DNA of 64,000 nucleotides. Origin: Cenococcum geophilum 1.58. Lineage: Eukaryota; Ascomycota; Dothideomycetes; Gloniales; Gloniaceae. The notes beneath the pieces are model-generated. The model was not told the origin of the DNA. It saw only the letters and a list, made by a program, of their open reading frames with translations, and ran no database searches. The stretch is taken from the NCBI GenBank assembly GCA_001692895.1, contig KV748217.1, positions 1,444,356 to 1,508,355 on the forward strand, read 5' to 3'. Positions within the stretch are counted from its first letter, which is position 1; every line of letters begins with the position of its first letter. Both the position numbers and the translations under genes were made by a program. This document shows positions 59,690 through 64,000 of this stretch, piece after piece.

Positions 59690-62390
59690 ATTTAGATATT
59701 CTTACAAAGCCAATCCAAAGAATGCCAACCTTGTAGCTATTCTAGCTGGTTAATAGCCTATCTTTTATCTTTTGCCGTACCATCTTCTACACGCCGTCTT
59801 ATATCCTTAATTATCCTACGGCGATGGCTATAGAATATAGCCTTGCTATTAACCTGCTAGCGCGCCCCCTAGTAGCGATTAAGAGCTTTAATTAACGGCC
59901 TACCTATTAGCCCTAAAGTCTACTTAGCCCAGAGCTAGAATACTAAATTACCGCCCCGGAGCATCTTATATTTCCTTAGCGGCGCCTATAGGTTAAAAAT
60001 AAATAGAAGAGGTTAAGCGTTAGCTTGCGGCAGCTATAGCGGGGGTATAGTAGAAGCTTGCGGTAGCTGCGGCGGGGGTATAGTAAAAGCTTACGGCAGC
60101 TGCTATGGGGGTACGGTAGACGTTATAGTAGACGTTATGGTAGACGGCTAAGCAGGCTCTGCGGCGGTAGACAGTTAAGGACCCCTTAGTATCTCTATAG
60201 GGGTTGGATATATAAAAGAGGGTTTATCTAAAGACGGAATCTAGTTATTAACGCGTTTAGGAACGGACGTAGGTACGGGCATAGGTATGGGTATAGGTAT
60301 AGGTATAGGTACGGGGCCGTCTAAAGACGGCCGTATAGACTCTATAGGCCCTATTTAGATACCCGTCTTCCCTTACTAGATCTATATAGGTGCGAATAAT
60401 ACTAATAACCTTTTTATCTCGCTAAGGCGTTCTAAGATCGTCTATACGTGTAATTAAACCCCCTTTATCTCTAAGATCGCGGCCTTATATCTTAGCTTAG
60501 CTATAGCCTTATAAGCGGGCTAGTATTTCCGTATTATTATCTCATCTAGCGTAACTACACTAGCCAGCGAGCTTTCTACCCGCGCGGCGAACCTTTAGTA
60601 CTCCTCGCAGCCAAAAAGGGAGTCCTTTTATAGAGGGTAGAGCGGGAACTGCTTGCGTAGGATCACTAAGTCCTATAATAGGATTACCCTAAGCGCGTGG
60701 AGAAGGCGTAGAAATCCTAAGCCTATAAGGTTAAGCTATATAACTTTATTATCTACCCTCTCTAGGTAGTAAGTCTCCATATATTTTAGCTAGACGTTAG
60801 TCTTAGGCCATATCTTTAAACAAAGTACCTCCTTCGGCACCTCCCGTACGCGGGGAAGAAAGTAGCCTTTTCCTTCCTTTAGGAAGCTAGTGATTAACCG
60901 CATAAATACACGGGATAGGTAGCTAAGGTAGGCTCCTATTATCGCGTCCGTATTCTAGCATCCGGCCCATCTAATTTAGGTCTCCTTAATGCCGCTAAGC
61001 TTAGCGTGCCGGACGCTTTACTTACGGGCGCTATAGGTTTTCTCTTTTAAATAAATCCCTACCCCCTAGAATATCTTTTTATTCCATTTAAACTGCGTAT
61101 AATAGCTTAACGGCTATTACGGTACTTTAATACTACTAGGGAAGACATATAGGTTATAGTAGTCCTCCAGCTGCCAAAAGGATAGAAAGCTCTTAGCGCT
61201 ATCCTTACCCTAGCGGTTAAAGAAGTAAAAGGCTATTATAGAGAGAGGGCAAAGGATAGGGTTAGTATTGCGTATATAGCCTATATACTTAACCTTGCCG
61301 TACTAATTCTACTTCCCCTATATTATTAATATAATTATATATGGCGCTAACTTGTTTAGTTTAGGCCCTTCGTTCTTTAGTTTAATAAGGATAAAGTTAG
61401 CAAGCTAAACGTCCCGTCTACTTTTACCCTAGGTAATAGTAGTATGGCCTAAGGAACGGGTTAGAAAATAGTAGCTATATAGACTAAATAGGGTATATAC
61501 GAACCTAATAAATACTCGGCTGCAGTTTAAAGGTAAGACTTAATTAAGCCTGGCTTCTTAGAGCCTATCTCCTAGCACTAAGTAATTACCTTTTTAAGCC
61601 CTTTAACGTTGTAGCCACTAGTAATTATAAATAGGCCTTAATTAATAAAGTTAACGCGTTAAATCCGGTCCTTATTATAGCGGACGCTGTCTAGTACTGC
61701 TAAGAGCTTCGCCCCCCACAGCGGCTATAAGGTCTTACCTTCTAACTACTACGCGTAAAGCTTAGTAATAGCGGAGACGTAGCTATTTATAACTAAGTAT
61801 TGGACTATCTCATTAAATAGGGCGTCTAGGGCCTCCTCGTCCCATATCTCTTCCTCCTTTATAGCTTCCTCCCCTACGGCTACGGCTGCCCCTACGGCTG
61901 CCTTTCCCCCTAGCGGCCCTCCTACGGTAGTCTTCTGCCTTTTCTTTACCCGCTCGCTATCTTTCTATATCTCTTTTTATTTTAGCTTCCGTCTTTAATA
62001 GCTAGCGGCCCGCGATTCTTAATTAACGACTTACTGCTCTAAAAATAAGTAAAGCTTATCTTCCGTTACCCGGGCGCCGTCTATATTGCCTTCTAGTCTC
62101 GCGTACTAGTCTTCCCACTCTTTCTACTTTGGCTCGTACGCCCTCATAGTATTCTTTAAGCGCTAGGCCTTATAAATATCCTATAGCCGTGCTGTCTGGG
62201 CCTTAAATTCATTCTGGAGAAGGCTATAGGGGGAGGAAGCTAGGGGGGCTTCCGTAGTAGACTATAGGGTAAGAAGATTCTTAAAAGACTCTATATCCGC
62301 AAGAGGTAAGGGGGCAGACGCGTAAGCGCGGTATGGGTAAATAAAGCTACCAAACGCGTAAATATTAATAGAAAAGGAGAAGAAGAGGGC
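59690..62390 (-). pseudogene. Crypton-type tyrosine recombinase (NDC10-like core plus GCR1_C)
   Basis: One minus-strand phase reads almost throughout. N-terminal part: NEFKAQTARL, RLKNTMRAYEPK, KEWED, then VTEDKLYLFLEQ. A middle part has YVSAITKLYA and KLLAVLDSVRYNKDRI. The recombinase core contains FYFFNRWGKDSAKSF (near 61200), then TYSARK and VRHAKLSGIKET, IRWAGCQNADAIIGAYLSYL (near 60950). This is the Arg/His...Arg...Tyr region of tyrosine recombinases. A Pro-rich linker (VPIPIPIPIPMPVP) precedes a C-terminal GCR1_C-like DNA-binding domain: YKMLRGGNLVF, GLIGRPLIKALNRY, FYSHRRRIIKDIRRRV. Family enzymes cut and integrate circular DNA. Start codon and true end are uncertain. A score or so of Gln/Trp-to-stop changes inactivate it. 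Confidence 0.75.
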
Positions 62391-62609
62391 TCTATATTAT
62401 AGAATTAGAATTACAGTAGGCCTTTCTATATAAAATCAGAAGCCCCGCGCGAGCTAGGAGCTAGCGCGGGCACGAGAACAGCAGAGGGTTGGAAAATAGG
62501 TTTATTAAGGCGACGGTGAGGTCGATAGCGCGCGATAAGGACCTTTATACTAACCCAGTACTAACCTAGGCCTCAAAAACGCGTCTAAAAAGTAGGGGCC
62601 ACCACCAAA
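62391..62609 (-). other. Upstream region of the Crypton-type gene
   Basis: Lies between the first readable codons of the recombinase and the poly-G end. GC-richer than average, with GCGCGCGATAAGG and a GGGGCC segment. No separate gene was seen. The promoter and the missing start codon may lie here. Confidence 0.4.
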
Positions 62610-62621
62610 GGGGGGGGGTGA

Positions 62622-62890
62622 TATTTAAACGATATGTCGCAGACCTTAGGGGGTTGTACGTAACCCGAGGTTACGCCAAGCTTAACCCGGACCTCCGATA
62701 CCTCGGCTTATCTTAGCCGACACCGTGTTATCTCGGTCCTAGACGATCAACCAATTATAAGCTGCTTACATAACAGATTAATTATCTTATGTTGTTGTCG
62801 TCTGGTACACCGTTCGGAAATTTGTTAGTCCCTCGCGCCAATTTGTATGTAATTCTTATATAAACTCACGCGCTATACTAAATTCTTTAG
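62622..62890 (+). repeat. LTR-like segment after a poly-G tract (fossil candidate)
   Basis: Starts TATTTAAACG right after GGGTGA, is GC-richer than its surroundings and has a TATATAAA promoter-like stretch near 62855. It could be an LTR following a polypurine tract on the plus strand. No partner LTR is present and the right limit is arbitrary. Confidence 0.3.
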
Positions 62891-62892
62891 CT

Positions 62893-63208
62893 ATTAATTA
62901 ACAATAAACTAACGCCTTTATAAATAATCGGCTAACGTTATATTCTAGAACTTTATAGGGCGATTCTAATGCTACTAAAATTATTGCGAACGGCCTGGTG
63001 GTTACTACTATATTTCGCCTTAAATAAGCGAATCTCCTCTTTAAAGCTCTGCTTAAAACTCTACTACTATTAATTAATAATAAACTAACGCCTTTATAAA
63101 TAATTGGCTAATGTTATATTCTAGAGCTTTATAAGGCGATTCTAACGCTGCCAAAATTATTATAAATGGCGTTATGGTTACTACTACATTTTGCCTTAAA
63201 TATTACCA
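62893..63208. repeat. Tandem duplication, period about 179 bp
   Basis: AATAAACTAACGCCTTTATA, GTTATATTCTAGA, CTTTATA.GGCGATTCTAA and GGTTACTACTA recur in order at about 62893-63030 and 63072-63208. AT-rich, without a recognised gene. Confidence 0.85.
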
Positions 63209-63365
63209 CTAAAATAGTAAATATTTAGCTAGAGCTATTAACCATTACTAATCCTTAACATTTAACCTCCTATATTAATATTTATAGTAGATAAATACCT
63301 AAATAGCTAATGTATTGTATCTAGACTAACTCTGGGCCTTATTACCTGCTTTATTGCTCTTCCGC
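63209..63365. other. AT-rich spacer
   Basis: No gene or repeat recognised between the tandem duplication and the minisatellite. Confidence 0.4.
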
Positions 63366-63795
63366 TGCCTGCATAAACGCCTGCACGAAAGCCTGCACGA
63401 AAGCCTGCACGAAGCCTGCACGAAGCCTGCATGACGTCTGCACGAACGCCTGTACGAATACAAACTCTATATAAAGCTTTGCACAAGGCTCTGCACGAGG
63501 CTCTGCTTAAAGCTCCGGTCGAAGCTCCGGTCGAAGCTCTGGTCGAAGCTCCGGTCGAAGCTCTGGTCGAAGCTCTGGTCGAAGCTCTGGTCGAAGCTCT
63601 GGTCGAAGCTCTGGTCGAAGCTCTATACGAGGCTCTGGTCGAAGCTCTGCTCGAAGCTCTATACGAGGCTCTGCTTAAAGCTCTGCTTAAAGCTCTGCTC
63701 AAAGCTCTATACGAGGCTCTGCTCAAAGCTCTGCACAAGGCTCTGCTCGAAGCTCTACTCAAAACCTTATATAGAGCTTTAAAGCTCTACTAACA
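63366..63795. repeat. 12-bp GGTCGAAGCTCT minisatellite
   Basis: About 35 units. It starts with GCCTGCACGAA units, then GGTCGAAGCTCT/GGTCGAAGCTCC, then GCTTAAAGCTCT and GCTCAAAGCTCT. It ends AAAGCTCTACTAACA followed by GCACTAATATACTA, the same joint seen near 4815-4860. This is a relative of the arrays at 4575-5622, 27714-28165 and 32690-33920. The open frames on both strands are repeat artefacts. Confidence 0.9.
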
Positions 63796-64000
63796 NAGCA
63801 CTAATATACTACGAAGGTTCTATAATTAGCTATATAACCACCTATATAATTATTATTATTAATTCTATTTATTGCCCAATTTAGTCCCCTTTTAGGTCTA
63901 TATAGGAAAAAGCCCTATAAGGGGAAAATCCTAAGTATTTCCTTTTAGCTAGTCCTATTTGTTCCGCCTTTACCTAGCTAGTATATCTTTATATCTTCTA
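63796..64000. other. Unassigned end of window
   Basis: Begins with ACTATATTAT-type sequence like that following the array at 4850-5000, then AT-rich sequence in which I recognise nothing. Confidence 0.35.

Larger units (their letters stand above)
54442..62621 (-). mobile_element. Candidate Crypton-bearing element with opposed poly-C/poly-G ends
   Basis: Left end TCACCCCCCCCCCCC (54442-54456) and right end GGGGGGGGGTGA (62610-62621) are inverted copies. Between them lie several minisatellites, a later hAT insertion (55203-58213) and a Crypton-type tyrosine recombinase reading inward from about 230 bp inside the right end, the usual place for such a gene. Without the hAT the unit is about 5.2 kb, a plausible Crypton size. 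No target duplication was found, and each end could instead be the polypurine tract of a neighbouring LTR. The inverted ends are seen; the unit is inferred. Confidence 0.4.

Noticed and set aside
63307-63793. Open frames with [10 protein letters not shown] and RASTRAS repeats
   Set aside because: Product of the 12-bp minisatellite in both strands.

Overview
This window looks like a transposon graveyard from a filamentous ascomycete (Pezizomycotina) with strong repeat-induced point mutation (RIP). On both strands the old elements are saturated with TpA and their reading frames carry stops that fit CAA/CAG/CGA/TGG changed to TAA/TAG/TGA. The element families (Ty3/gypsy, Ty1/copia, Tad1-like LINE, hAT, Helitron helicase, Crypton) and a short GT-AG intron also point to fungi. 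I found no intact host gene, tRNA or rRNA.

Layout. 1-2291: RIP-degraded sequence with a poly-G tract followed by a possible LTR, and a possible Helitron-type 3' hairpin. 2292-2940: 5' end of a + strand gypsy element. 3220-4530: an unknown RIP-broken reading frame. 4575-5622 and 13563-14040: one degenerate 12-bp minisatellite array, split by gypsy-1 (5623-13562, target duplication ATAAA). 14099-24486: a MITE-like inverted repeat split by gypsy-4 (14481-24312, CTAAT). Gypsy-4 is itself split by a 2.1-kb ORF1-only LINE (17181-19315). 24487-26900: degenerate tandem duplications and a palindromic MITE.

26880-54303 is a deep nest. A minus-strand Helitron-type PIF1 helicase (26880-27328, 29135-30134, 53843-54303) holds minisatellite element A (27329-29134) and a solo LTR (30135-30251 plus 53531-53837, duplication CTAGT). 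The solo LTR holds a Tad1-like LINE (30252-53520, duplication ggtaaccgag). The LINE holds minisatellite element B (31093-34189) and gypsy-2 (36628-50512), and gypsy-2 holds a copia element (43503-49487, duplication ACTAT). Target duplications and rejoining of the LINE and helicase frames give the insertion order.

54304-62621: a short LTR-like segment, then a region bounded by opposed TCACCC...GGGTGA ends. It contains a Crypton-type tyrosine recombinase (minus strand), several minisatellites and a complete but RIP-broken hAT element (55203-58213). 62622-64000: another LTR-like segment, a tandem duplication and a further 12-bp minisatellite.

The most unusual content is the pair of elements A and B. 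They sit in opposite orientation, have terminal inverted repeats and 2-bp target duplications, and share one ordered core: 12-bp CACGAAGCTCTG array, conserved hairpin, CT-rich block, GACCGTCG minisatellite, ATCGATCG-rich block, GGCA microsatellite, short hairpin. Their outer ends are unrelated. I recognise no protein in them and no described family with this design. All coordinates and alignments were made by eye.
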